A stretch of 9,312 nt of DNA, taken from Bacteroidota bacterium. Lineage in GTDB: Bacteria; Bacteroidota; Bacteroidia; Cytophagales; Cyclobacteriaceae. The stretch covers positions 1 through 9,312 of the forward strand of contig JAEZGH010000061.1 in assembly GCA_023417065.1 (NCBI GenBank), read 5' to 3'. The position numbers were made by a program, and so were the translations under genes. Shown here in pieces: positions 1 to 6,295 of this stretch (position 1 is the first letter of the stretch; each line of letters starts with the position of its first letter). The notes beneath the pieces were generated by a model. That model made no database searches. It saw only the letters and a list, made by a program, of their open reading frames with translations, and was not told the origin of the DNA.

Positions 1-289
1 GCAACAACAGATCATCGCTGTTGATCCAGCCGAAGATCTCGCCCGTGGCATGGTGCAGCGCCTTGTTCAGCGCATCGCTCTGGCCTCCATCGCGCTCGCT
101 GCACCACCAGCTGAGCCGATCGGAAAAGGCCGCGATGATCTCCTTCGATCCATCGGTGCTTCCGCCATCGGCCACAAGATGATCGAGTGCGGGATACTGC
201 TGATCGTGCACCGAGCGCAGACACTCCTCCAGATATCCGGCCTGCTGGTAACTGGGCGTGATCAGCGATATGCGGGGAAGGGCGGACAT
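1..289 (-). CDS. Family 2 glycosyltransferase, N-terminal part (cut by window edge)
   Basis: The 96 visible codons read as the start of a GT-A fold glycosyltransferase of family GT2, which transfers a sugar from a nucleotide-sugar donor to a growing glycan on the cytoplasmic side. The first beta strand begins near residue 6 (RISLITPSYQQAGYLEECL). It is followed by the donor-binding DGGSTDGS block at residues 41-48 and, at 90-93, an NSDD motif preceded by GWI, which matches the DXD-type metal/nucleotide site. The acceptor half lies beyond the left edge of the window. The ATG directly follows the TGA of the upstream GT-B glycosyltransferase (TGAATG, no gap), which fixes the start and implies translational coupling. 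Family assignment is strong; donor and acceptor are unknown. Confidence 0.9.
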   Translation of the reverse strand, partial: MSALPRISLITPSYQQAGYLEECLRSVHDQQYPALDHLVADGGSTDGSKEIIAAFSDRLSWWCSERDGGQSDALNKALHHATGEIFGWINSDDLLL

Positions 290-1498
290 TCAACGAGCGC
301 GTTCTGCGAGCACGGCGCGGTAAAGATCGAGCACTTCGGCCGATCGCCGTTCAATGGAGAACCGACCCTTGATCGAACCGAAGGCGGCCTCGCCCATTTC
401 GCGTGCGATCATCCTGTCGGTGACCAGATCCTGCATATAGCGCACCAGTTCCGCTTCGGTGTGGTACAGGAAACCGGTGCGGCCATGATCGATCAGCTCG
501 ATCGTTCCACCGGAAGCATGGCCGATCACCGGGATCCGGTGGGCCATGGCCTCGATCGTTACCCGGCCGAGCGCTTCGTGGCGGCTGCAGTTCAGCAGTG
601 CGTCGCAACGTGCGTAGATCGATGCTGGATCGCTGATGAAGCCGGGCAGTTCAACGGCATCCTGCAAGCCCAGATCTTCGATCGTGGCGTTCAGCTCCCG
701 GTCGTTCCCCGACCCGGCCATCAACAGTTGCACGTGCAGACCATTCATCCGCAAAGCGGCGATCGCCTTCAACGCTTCCAACTGTCCCTTGCTGCGGTGG
801 AAATAACCGATCGATGCAAAGGTGAACGGCCGATCGGGAAGATGATCCCTTTTGCCGTACGCAGCCAGCCTTTCATATTCCTTGTCGCTTATGATGCCGT
901 TATGGATCATCCTTATCCTTTCTTCCGGAACGTAGCGGACCAGGTACTTCCTTACGGCATCGGAGATCGCGATCACCCGATCGGCCTGGCGCAACGCACG
1001 GCGGAAACCGGGGAAGCCTACATCAGGATGAAGATCATAATGCTCGAAGGCGAATTCGCGCACATGCCAGATCAACGGAAGCCGCAACGCTTTCGCCAAA
1101 GGATGCCCGATCCCGATCACGCTGGAATTCACGTGGATCAGATCGGGCTTCCAGGCCTTCAGCTTCGCGGTCAGTGCCGGGAGCAATGCCTCCTGCTCCC
1201 GCCGCCTTTTACGCGCCCTTTGCCTGTATCCCCACCATTGCAACAACCGGTGATGGAGGCGGCCCATGTACACGCGTTTTTCCATCCATGGCCTGAAGGG
1301 GAGCAACACGAAGGCGATCCCTTGTTGCCGTAGACGATCGGTGAATGCACCTTCCGCCGGTACGATCACGAGCGGATCGATCGACTTCCGATCGCGCAGT
1401 TCAAGGATCAGATCGAGCAGCGAGCGGTTGGCACCATAGAGATCGGCGTAATGCGTGATGTACGCAACGCGCAAGGGCCGTTCGTTCCCGTCCATCAT
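290..1498 (-). CDS. GT-B fold glycosyltransferase, family GT4-like (402 aa)
   Basis: Retaining-type glycosyltransferase with two Rossmann domains, probably adding a sugar to a lipid-linked glycan at the inner face of the cytoplasmic membrane. The N-terminal acceptor domain opens with LRVAYITHYADLYGANRSLLDL (residues 9-30), where the glycine-rich GAN turn is typical of GT4 enzymes. The donor domain begins near residue 225 (FTFASIGYFHRSKGQ). It carries AGSGND at 261-266, PGFISD at 285-290 and the signature ExxxxxxxE segment HEALGRVTIEA at 307-317, with Glu308 and Glu316. The stretch at 92-103 is very Arg/Lys-rich and could touch the membrane. I chose the first ATG of MMDGNERP because it overlaps the stop of the small upstream frame by ATGA and has GGGAGA just before it. 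The open frame extends 62 codons further, but that part reads as an out-of-frame shadow. The next gene starts directly after the stop. Confidence 0.92.
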   Translation of the reverse strand: MMDGNERPLRVAYITHYADLYGANRSLLDLILELRDRKSIDPLVIVPAEGAFTDRLRQQGIAFVLLPFRPWMEKRVYMGRLHHRLLQWWGYRQRARKRRREQEALLPALTAKLKAWKPDLIHVNSSVIGIGHPLAKALRLPLIWHVREFAFEHYDLHPDVGFPGFRRALRQADRVIAISDAVRKYLVRYVPEERIRMIHNGIISDKEYERLAAYGKRDHLPDRPFTFASIGYFHRSKGQLEALKAIAALRMNGLHVQLLMAGSGNDRELNATIEDLGLQDAVELPGFISDPASIYARCDALLNCSRHEALGRVTIEAMAHRIPVIGHASGGTIELIDHGRTGFLYHTEAELVRYMQDLVTDRMIAREMGEAAFGSIKGRFSIERRSAEVLDLYRAVLAERAR

Positions 1499-1650
1499 CT
1501 CTCCCGGTTCCGCCTGCCGGCAAGCAGCGAATGCCACAAGCGTTGCAAGCCCTGCTTCAGTACGATCAACGGCACGATCCCCATTTCGCTGCGTAACGTG
1601 CCGTTGGCGAGTATGTTCATCATGGGCGCCGTGGAGAGGCCGAAGATCAC
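1495..1650 (-). pseudogene. Unrecognised small frame, probable C-terminal gene remnant coupled to the GT-B gene
   Basis: A reading frame ends with TGA at 1497-1495, overlapping the GT-B start as ATGA. From the GTG at 1650 it encodes 51 residues; an ATG start at 1623 would give 42. The sequence has a protein-like composition (NGTLRSEMGIVPLIVLKQG, then LQRLWHSLLAGRRNRER), with a hydrophobic amphipathic stretch and a basic end, and third codon positions that are mostly G or C like its neighbours. I do not recognise the family. It looks like the C-terminal end of a larger protein whose front part is gone: upstream of about 1700 this frame only gives a shadow of the WPLPDRIYGRLVR tail. It could instead be a real small protein starting at the GTG. 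The coupling to the downstream gene is seen; the remnant status is inferred. Confidence 0.4.
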
Positions 1651-1700
1651 ACTTCTTATGGGAAATGGGTCGCGCCTTTGGCATTGCAGGAAACCTTTAG

Positions 1701-1740
1701 CGCACGAGCCGGCCGTAGATCCGATCGGGCAGCGGCCAAT
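1701..1740. repeat. Left 40-base direct repeat flanking the MBOAT/SGNH cassette
   Basis: This segment matches 4195-4234 in the same orientation at 37 of 40 positions, differing at 1706, 1732 and 1739. Similarity resumes at 1760-1771 against 4237-4248 (11 of 12, low-complexity GGTGGT type) after a 17-base length difference. On the minus strand the repeat encodes the WPLPDRIYGRLVR tail. Hand-counted GC drops from about 59% (1381-1740) to about 46% (1741-1980) at its right edge, which makes it a likely recombination junction. Confidence 0.8.
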
Positions 1741-1775
1741 AGGCCTTGAAGAAATTGCGGAGGGTGGTGGTGAAG

Positions 1776-1809
1776 TTGACAACATGATGGAACATACCAC
1801 ATACATTCG
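1776..1809 (+). promoter_or_regulatory. Weak candidate promoter for the MBOAT/SGNH pair
   Basis: TTGACA at 1776-1781 is a perfect sigma-70 -35 box. The best downstream partner is TACATTCG at 1802-1809, which resembles both a -10 box and the Bacteroidota -7 element TAnnTTTG, but the spacing is longer than ideal for either type. The cassette needs its own promoter because it opposes its neighbours, and this is the only A/T-richer stretch before the GTG start. The sequence support is weak. Confidence 0.2.
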
Positions 1810-1827
1810 CGACCCTTAAAGGTTCTC

Positions 1828-3246
1828 GTGTTATTCAATTCGTTCGCTTTTCTTGTCTTCTTCCCGCTGGTGTACATTGTATACTGGTGGCTTAAAGGCC
1901 ATCTTCGCGCCCAGAATATATTCCTTCTTGTCGTCAGTTATTTTTTCTATGGCTGGTGGGATCCGCGTTTCCTTGTCCTGATCTTGTTCAGTTCGGTGAC
2001 CGATCTCCTGATCGGCCGTATGCTGGATAAAAGCAAAGGGACAGCCCGCCGCAAACTATTACTGCTTCTAAGCATGGGGCTGAACCTAGGTTTGCTCGGC
2101 ACCTTTAAATATTACGATTTCTTCGTCAGCAGCTTTGCTGAATTGCTGACCGGCCTGGGATTCCAGCCTCATATCAGCACGCTCCAGATCATTCTGCCGG
2201 TCGGTATCAGCTTCTATACGTTCCAGACGATGAGCTATACGATCGACATCTACCGACGGCAGATCCGATCCACCAAGGACCCGATCACCTTTCTGGCCTT
2301 CGTGAGCTTCTTCCCCCAATTGGTCGCAGGTCCGATCGAACGGGCGCGAGACTTACTTCCCCAATTCGAACGAGAAAGACAACTTTCATATGATGCTGCG
2401 CGCAATGCCTTAAGACAGATCTTGTGGGGTTTCTTCAAAAAGATCGCGATAGCGGACAATTGTGCACCGCTCGTCAATACGATCTTCGAACTGGAACCAT
2501 CGGAAACCTCGGGGATCACACTTTTCTTTGGCGCGTTCTTCTTCGCATTTCAGATCTACGGGGATTTCTCGGGATACTCCGACATCGCGATCGGCACGGC
2601 GCGGTTGCTCGGTTTCAACCTTACACAGAATTTCGCCTATCCGTATTTTTCCAGATCGATCAGTGAGTTCTGGCGCCGTTGGCACATTTCACTCAGTTCC
2701 TGGTTCAGAGATTACGTATACATACCGTTGGGAGGTTCGCGCTCCGAAGGGCAGCGTATGCGAAATCTCATGATCACCTTTGCCGTGAGCGGGCTCTGGC
2801 ATGGTGCCAATTGGACTTTCATCGTATGGGGTATCCTGCACGGACTCTTCCATCTACCTACTTTGAACAAGGGACCATACCGGCCCAAGACCACTCCTTC
2901 TTTCAAAGAATTGCCCAGGATATTATTCACCTTCGGCTTGGTGACCGTGGCATGGATCTTCTTCCGCGCGGCCTCCGTAAGTGTGGCCATCGAAATGATC
3001 ATGCACATGTTCGGCAATGCGTTCCAACATCCCGGTGCAGTGTTGATCTGGCTCTTGAGAGGCGAAATTTTGCTCATCCTTTTCATGCTTGCAACGGAGT
3101 GGGGATTCCGTACGGAACTGCATGCGTTGAAGGATCTGCGCGGCCCAGTATACATGCGATGGGTGATATACATGGTGTTGATCCTGATCATTCTGGTGAA
3201 CCTCAATACACAATCCTCCCGTGAATTCATCTACTTCCAATTCTGA
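1828..3246 (+). CDS. MBOAT family O-acyltransferase, AlgI/DltB type (472 aa)
   Basis: Polytopic inner-membrane protein that takes an acyl group, usually acetyl, from a cytoplasmic donor and passes it across the membrane for O-acylation of an extracytoplasmic polysaccharide. The length is normal for AlgI-like proteins and the protein is complete. Characteristic segments are the N-terminal MLFNSFAFLVFFPL, the PQLVAGPIERARDLLPQF block at 163-180, FWRRWHISLSSWFRDY at 281-296 and GLWHGANW at 322-329. His325 in the last segment is the invariant MBOAT histidine. Many hydrophobic segments span the protein, including residues 4-20, 28-55, 75-93 and the C-terminal 60. The start is GTG with AAAGG five bases upstream. 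The SGNH gene overlaps the 3' end, the usual pairing for acylation modules such as AlgI with AlgJ/AlgX or DltB with DltD. It lies on the strand opposite all other genes of the locus, and its GC is lower than that of the DNA to its left. The substrate glycan is inferred from context. Confidence 0.95.
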   Translation: MLFNSFAFLVFFPLVYIVYWWLKGHLRAQNIFLLVVSYFFYGWWDPRFLVLILFSSVTDLLIGRMLDKSKGTARRKLLLLLSMGLNLGLLGTFKYYDFFVSSFAELLTGLGFQPHISTLQIILPVGISFYTFQTMSYTIDIYRRQIRSTKDPITFLAFVSFFPQLVAGPIERARDLLPQFERERQLSYDAARNALRQILWGFFKKIAIADNCAPLVNTIFELEPSETSGITLFFGAFFFAFQIYGDFSGYSDIAIGTARLLGFNLTQNFAYPYFSRSISEFWRRWHISLSSWFRDYVYIPLGGSRSEGQRMRNLMITFAVSGLWHGANWTFIVWGILHGLFHLPTLNKGPYRPKTTPSFKELPRILFTFGLVTVAWIFFRAASVSVAIEMIMHMFGNAFQHPGAVLIWLLRGEILLILFMLATEWGFRTELHALKDLRGPVYMRWVIYMVLILIILVNLNTQSSREFIYFQF

Positions 3247-4180
3247 TCAACATATCGCCAACCTTGTAATGTACAGGGCACTAGGGTTCGGGTCCCTTGC
3301 CTTGGTCATATTCACCATTATTGCCCTGCTCGGCGAACCCGCATCAAGGAATGACTATATGGCCGCCATTCGGGCCAAACATGCGCGGTTGAAGGAACTG
3401 GGATCCCCGAAGATCATCATCATTGGCGGTAGTAATGCCGCCTTTGGTTTCGATAGCCAAAGCCTGGAGCAGGCTTTCGGATCACCGGTGGTGAACATGG
3501 GATTGCATGGTAGTCTGGGCACCCATTTCATGGTGGAAGAGATCTTGGGAGAGATCGGACGAGGGGATATCGTGTTGGTCTCGTTGGAATATTCGAATAT
3601 CAACCGGCCTTTGAAACTTGACGATGAGATCTATCTCGCAGTGGACCGATATCCTGCTGCTTTGCAGATGATCCCTTATCATCAGTGGCCTAAAGTGCTT
3701 TCAACGATCGTTGTGCTTCGAATGCAGGCAACATGGATGTCTTTTATCGGATCCGCTACACCTCTCGATACCACTATGATCTACACTGCATCCAATTTCA
3801 ATGAATATGGAGATTTCTTGATCCCTTCCAGTACCGAGAAAGACTTTCGTCATGATCTACGATTTGGAGTGCATAAGGATACTGAAATACCATCGCGCTT
3901 CTGGACACTTTTGGATCGCTTGGAATCCATAGTCCATGAGCAGGACGGAAAGGTCTTTTATGCATGGCCCGCGATCGCGCGGTCAACACACTCCCCTGAA
4001 GTGGATGCGAGTATAGAAATGGATTTCAATGCAAAAGGCCGCTCCTTCATCGGCAAAAGGGAGCGATATATCCTCGATGACAGTCTCTTCTTGGACACGA
4101 AGTATCATACTCGTAGCCGGGGCAAGGAAATAAGGACTAAGCTGCTGATCAAAGACCTGAAAGCGGAGCTTGCTCAATAG
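3221..4180 (+). CDS. SGNH-like (AlgX/AlgJ/DltD-type) acylation partner, membrane-anchored (319 aa)
   Basis: Probable periplasmic partner of the MBOAT protein, accepting or transferring the acyl group onto the polysaccharide. One hydrophobic segment at residues 22-38 would anchor the N-terminus. Just after it comes KIIIIGGSNAAFGFDS (64-79), where Ser71 sits as the SGNH nucleophile. VNMGLHGSLG at 91-100 matches the next conserved block, and the C-terminal FLDTKYHTRSRGKEIRTKL (290-308) supplies Asp292 and His296 with the spacing seen in this superfamily. The serine, aspartate and histidine needed for catalysis are therefore all present. The GTG at 3221 overlaps the MBOAT end by 26 bases and has no clear ribosome site. 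The ATG at 3269 (MYRALGFG), just before the membrane segment, is an equally plausible start. Function rests on the motifs and the MBOAT neighbour; the acyl group and acceptor are unknown. Confidence 0.82.
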   Translation: MNSSTSNSDQHIANLVMYRALGFGSLALVIFTIIALLGEPASRNDYMAAIRAKHARLKELGSPKIIIIGGSNAAFGFDSQSLEQAFGSPVVNMGLHGSLGTHFMVEEILGEIGRGDIVLVSLEYSNINRPLKLDDEIYLAVDRYPAALQMIPYHQWPKVLSTIVVLRMQATWMSFIGSATPLDTTMIYTASNFNEYGDFLIPSSTEKDFRHDLRFGVHKDTEIPSRFWTLLDRLESIVHEQDGKVFYAWPAIARSTHSPEVDASIEMDFNAKGRSFIGKRERYILDDSLFLDTKYHTRSRGKEIRTKLLIKDLKAELAQ

Positions 4181-4187
4181 GTATTTT

Positions 4188-4247
4188 TTATGAACGCACC
4201 AGCCGGCCGTAGATCCGATCGGGCAACGGCCAGTGAGAGCGTGGTGG
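4188..4247 (-). pseudogene. Remnant of the same protein C-terminus, HWPLPDRIYGRLVRS (tail B)
   Basis: Directly downstream of the ATP-grasp stop codon, and in the same frame, 19 sense codons read PPRSHWPLPDRIYGRLVRS before TAA at 4190-4188. The core matches tail A residue for residue, with synonymous changes in two leucine codons. Relative to tail A it lacks 17 bases just upstream, which would break the ancestral frame, so this looks like a decayed scar rather than a gene. It is a GC-rich island (repeat about 65%) in DNA of roughly 40-45% GC. It fills the gap between the convergent SGNH and ATP-grasp genes. Confidence 0.45.
4195..4234. repeat. Right 40-base direct repeat flanking the MBOAT/SGNH cassette
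   Basis: Counterpart of 1701-1740, same orientation, 37 of 40 identical. It contains an inverted repeat GGCCGT (4205-4210) / ACGGCC (4226-4231) with a 15-base loop, which is probably a by-product of the coding sequence and has no following T-run. The position just beyond the ends of two convergent genes makes it a natural boundary of the cassette. Confidence 0.8.
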
Positions 4248-5480
4248 TCATCGTTCTATTGGCTCCACGACGACCTTCATATGACTGTATATATCAGAAT
4301 AGACTTCAAGCATTTCATTTTTCTCGGGAAACTGTAATAACAACAATCCGATCCGGTGCCCTGAATTCATAAAACAATGTACTTCATCACCCGGTTCAAC
4401 ATTGATCGAACGATAGAACGTCCGTGAGAGCAGTTGTTCAGAGAACTCGATGCTCATCAATTTTCCGGTCGTCAATGAATGAACAACACAATGACCGACA
4501 AAGACATCCTTATGATCCATAACACCCGCCGAAGCTGGTTTCTGACCCATGCATAACTGCAATGAGATCCGCATGAGATCAAGGCCGATCTTCTTTTGGT
4601 AGAGTGTATTCAACATATTCCCTCCGTTCCGAAGGCCAAGATCCACAATGATCGGACGATCCGCTCGATCTAAATAGAGATCCACATTATACACTCCTTG
4701 TCTAAGTCCAACATGATCGATCAAACGTTGTAGATCTCGGATCGCGCTGTTCACTTTTAATTCCGGGATCGAACCCGGGATCGTAACTCCTCTTGGCACT
4801 AATCCGTTCACACGATCATTAAAATGAACATCTCCAAAGCACCACGCAGAAATGCGACCCTCGATCACGAGGATATCACCTGTCATTTGTTTTCCTTTTC
4901 TTGGAATGAATTCCTCCAAGATCACCTTCCCGGCTCTTGAAAAATTTTCCGCATCACTGAAAAGCAGTGCTGCTTTTCTAACACTTACACCGGGCCTTAC
5001 ACGATGGACGCCTTTGCTGCCACTACTGTCCACCGGTTTCAATATTCCACCATATGGCCATTTAGCAGCATGTTTGCTGATCATGGATCCTGATGTTGCT
5101 CGAAGCGCACGAGGCGCTGGCATGCCCAGATGATCCTGAAGGTTCCGGAATTGGATCTTGTCCTGAATGGCTTGGACAGCTTGATACGGATCACCTGGCA
5201 ATCCCAGTTTTTCAGCTACATATGCAGCTGTATTCGCAGCAGGATCGGACGCATATGCTGAGACCCCGTCTATCCGCAACTGCTTTGCAAGCGCCAATAC
5301 CGCATCAAGGTCGGTGGTACTCACTTCATGATATTCATCCGCGTAGCGATGCCCGGGGTTTCTGGGTCGGTTATCACAGGTGATCACGTATAGACCGAGT
5401 TCCTTGGCTGCCTGGATCGCGGTCACCTGGATGTCAGCACCGCCGAGCATCAGCAATCTTTTACCTGGGATCCCGATCAT
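4248..5480 (-). CDS. ATP-grasp superfamily carboxylate-amine ligase (410 aa)
   Basis: Predicted cytoplasmic ligase that activates a carboxylate as an acyl-phosphate with ATP and joins it to an amine or similar nucleophile. The order is a Rossmann-like pre-ATP-grasp domain (KRLLMLGGADIQVTAIQAAKELG, residues 7-29, and ITCDNRP at 33-39), the ATP-binding lid with ILKPVDSSGSKGV at 146-158, ILEEFIPRKGKQMTGDIL at 187-204, and the metal/phosphate segment NVDLYLDRADRPIIVDLGLR at 265-284 followed by NGGN. The usual acidic E-x-x-x-R of this last block appears as Asp280 to Arg284, a conservative substitution. The C-terminal 90 residues resemble the beta-rich end of carboxylase-like ATP-grasp proteins. 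The ATG overlaps the upstream sulfotransferase stop as ATGA, fixing the start. In this setting it could attach an amino acid or other acid to an amino sugar, but the substrate cannot be read from the sequence. Confidence 0.85.
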   Translation of the reverse strand: MIGIPGKRLLMLGGADIQVTAIQAAKELGLYVITCDNRPRNPGHRYADEYHEVSTTDLDAVLALAKQLRIDGVSAYASDPAANTAAYVAEKLGLPGDPYQAVQAIQDKIQFRNLQDHLGMPAPRALRATSGSMISKHAAKWPYGGILKPVDSSGSKGVHRVRPGVSVRKAALLFSDAENFSRAGKVILEEFIPRKGKQMTGDILVIEGRISAWCFGDVHFNDRVNGLVPRGVTIPGSIPELKVNSAIRDLQRLIDHVGLRQGVYNVDLYLDRADRPIIVDLGLRNGGNMLNTLYQKKIGLDLMRISLQLCMGQKPASAGVMDHKDVFVGHCVVHSLTTGKLMSIEFSEQLLSRTFYRSINVEPGDEVHCFMNSGHRIGLLLLQFPEKNEMLEVYSDIYSHMKVVVEPIER

Positions 5481-6295
5481 GTCCTTAGATATACCTCCAG
5501 ATCAGAATTCATCAATTCTTTCTCGATCTCCATTTGGATCTGTTGCTGCAATGCCCCTCGCCATCTATCCTGTACGGAAGGGTCCTTGAACACGGAAAAG
5601 GGATCGGCCGAATTCTTTGAGCGCGAACTACGGATGAACTCGGTTGTTTGATCAGTGAACGTCAACCCGAGTTGTTCGAACGTTCTTTTTGTCACATCGA
5701 TCGGTGCATTCACCAATTCCTCATAGGTGATAAGCATTACCTTTTCCGGATACTGAATTGCCAGTTTCCTGTATCGTTCCGTCAACATTTTCCAATCATC
5801 AAAACCCCAATATTCGGAGCTTGACACCTTTCTGACCGCTCCATTTCGCCATTGTTCAATTGGATCGGCCTCTTTGGGAAATTCCTTGGGGTTGGTAAGC
5901 CAGGAATGCATGGCCGCCCGTGGATCCCTGATGATATGCACCACTCGCAATGGAAGTTCCAGATCGAGTAGACGAGGAATGTATTCATGATGCCTCACAT
6001 CCTTTATCAAAAGGATGGAAGGTTCGGCATCCTTGGACTTGAAGAACGGAAATTTACCGGTTCTCCTCCGTTCAAGTTGCATCATCCATTCATCTTGGGA
6101 GTTGAATACTTCCCTGAAGAACTTTTCCCAAGCTTGGACCACGTCATCGACCCGCATGGTCCCTCTGAATTGCCAGGAATACAATGGTGCGAGCCGAAAA
6201 GCAACTTCTGGTGCACTGTCCAGGATCTGACAAAGCCAACTTGTTCCTGATCTCGGCATTCCGTTCACCCAGATCACCTTTTTTGGATCGTTCAT
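5477..6295 (-). CDS. PAPS-dependent sulfotransferase (272 aa)
   Basis: Predicted enzyme transferring sulfate from PAPS to a hydroxyl or amine, here most likely on a polysaccharide or its precursor. The N-terminus KVIWVNGMPRSGTSWL (residues 6-21) is the 5'-phosphosulfate-binding P-loop, right after the first strand. VVHIIRDPRAAMHSWL (118-133) is the 3'-phosphate-binding block, with Arg123 and Ser131. The length is normal for the family. The frame stays open 60 codons further upstream, but that extension lies over the end of the preceding glycosyltransferase and is not protein-like. The ATG at 6295 forms an ATGA overlap with that gene's stop and puts the P-loop close to the N-terminus as expected, so I use it. 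Sequence and motifs differ clearly from the other sulfotransferase in this window. GC is low compared with the outer genes. Confidence 0.9.
   Translation of the reverse strand: MNDPKKVIWVNGMPRSGTSWLCQILDSAPEVAFRLAPLYSWQFRGTMRVDDVVQAWEKFFREVFNSQDEWMMQLERRRTGKFPFFKSKDAEPSILLIKDVRHHEYIPRLLDLELPLRVVHIIRDPRAAMHSWLTNPKEFPKEADPIEQWRNGAVRKVSSSEYWGFDDWKMLTERYRKLAIQYPEKVMLITYEELVNAPIDVTKRTFEQLGLTFTDQTTEFIRSSRSKNSADPFSVFKDPSVQDRWRGALQQQIQMEIEKELMNSDLEVYLRT

Larger units (their letters stand above)
1697..1834 (-). pseudogene. Remnant of a protein C-terminus ending WPLPDRIYGRLVR (tail A)
   Basis: An open minus-strand frame enters at 1834, after an in-frame TGA at 1837-1835, and ends with TAA at 1699-1697. 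Its last codons read VNFTTTLRNFFKAY and then WPLPDRIYGRLVR. The same 13-residue tail recurs next to the ATP-grasp gene at 4188-4247 with synonymous codon differences, so it was probably protein-coding. No complete gene fits: the frame runs backwards into the start of the plus-strand MBOAT gene, and the only internal ATG (1795) would give a 33-residue peptide. The simplest reading is the stump of a gene whose body was replaced by the MBOAT cassette. A small functional peptide is possible but less likely. The parent family was not recognised. Confidence 0.45.

Noticed and set aside
50..1333. A 427-codon plus-strand open frame antisense to the two left glycosyltransferases
   Set aside because: It lies entirely over convincing GT2 and GT-B genes, has no recognisable domain and a composition rich in His, Arg and Gln, typical of antisense shadows in GC-rich DNA.
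1499..1684. A 62-residue N-terminal extension of the GT-B glycosyltransferase starting at 1684
   Set aside because: The extension is not protein-like for this family and is out of frame with the better-looking coding fragment there. The ATGA overlap and GGGAGA site support the start at 1498.
4163..4190. A rho-independent terminator after the SGNH gene (GAGC-TT-GCTC at 4166-4175 and the T-run 4184-4189)
   Set aside because: The stem is only four base pairs with a two-base loop and lies inside the coding end, eight bases before the T-run, so it would not form a stable terminator hairpin.
4205..4231. The GGCCGT/ACGGCC inverted repeat as a bidirectional terminator between the convergent genes
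   Set aside because: It has a 15-base loop and no adjacent T-run. The near-identical copy at 1711-1737 shows the pairing follows from the encoded tail sequence.
1701..4234. Classical insertion sequence or transposon carrying the MBOAT pair
   Set aside because: No transposase or integrase and no terminal inverted repeats are present. The 40-base direct repeats are much longer than usual target-site duplications and are coding in origin.
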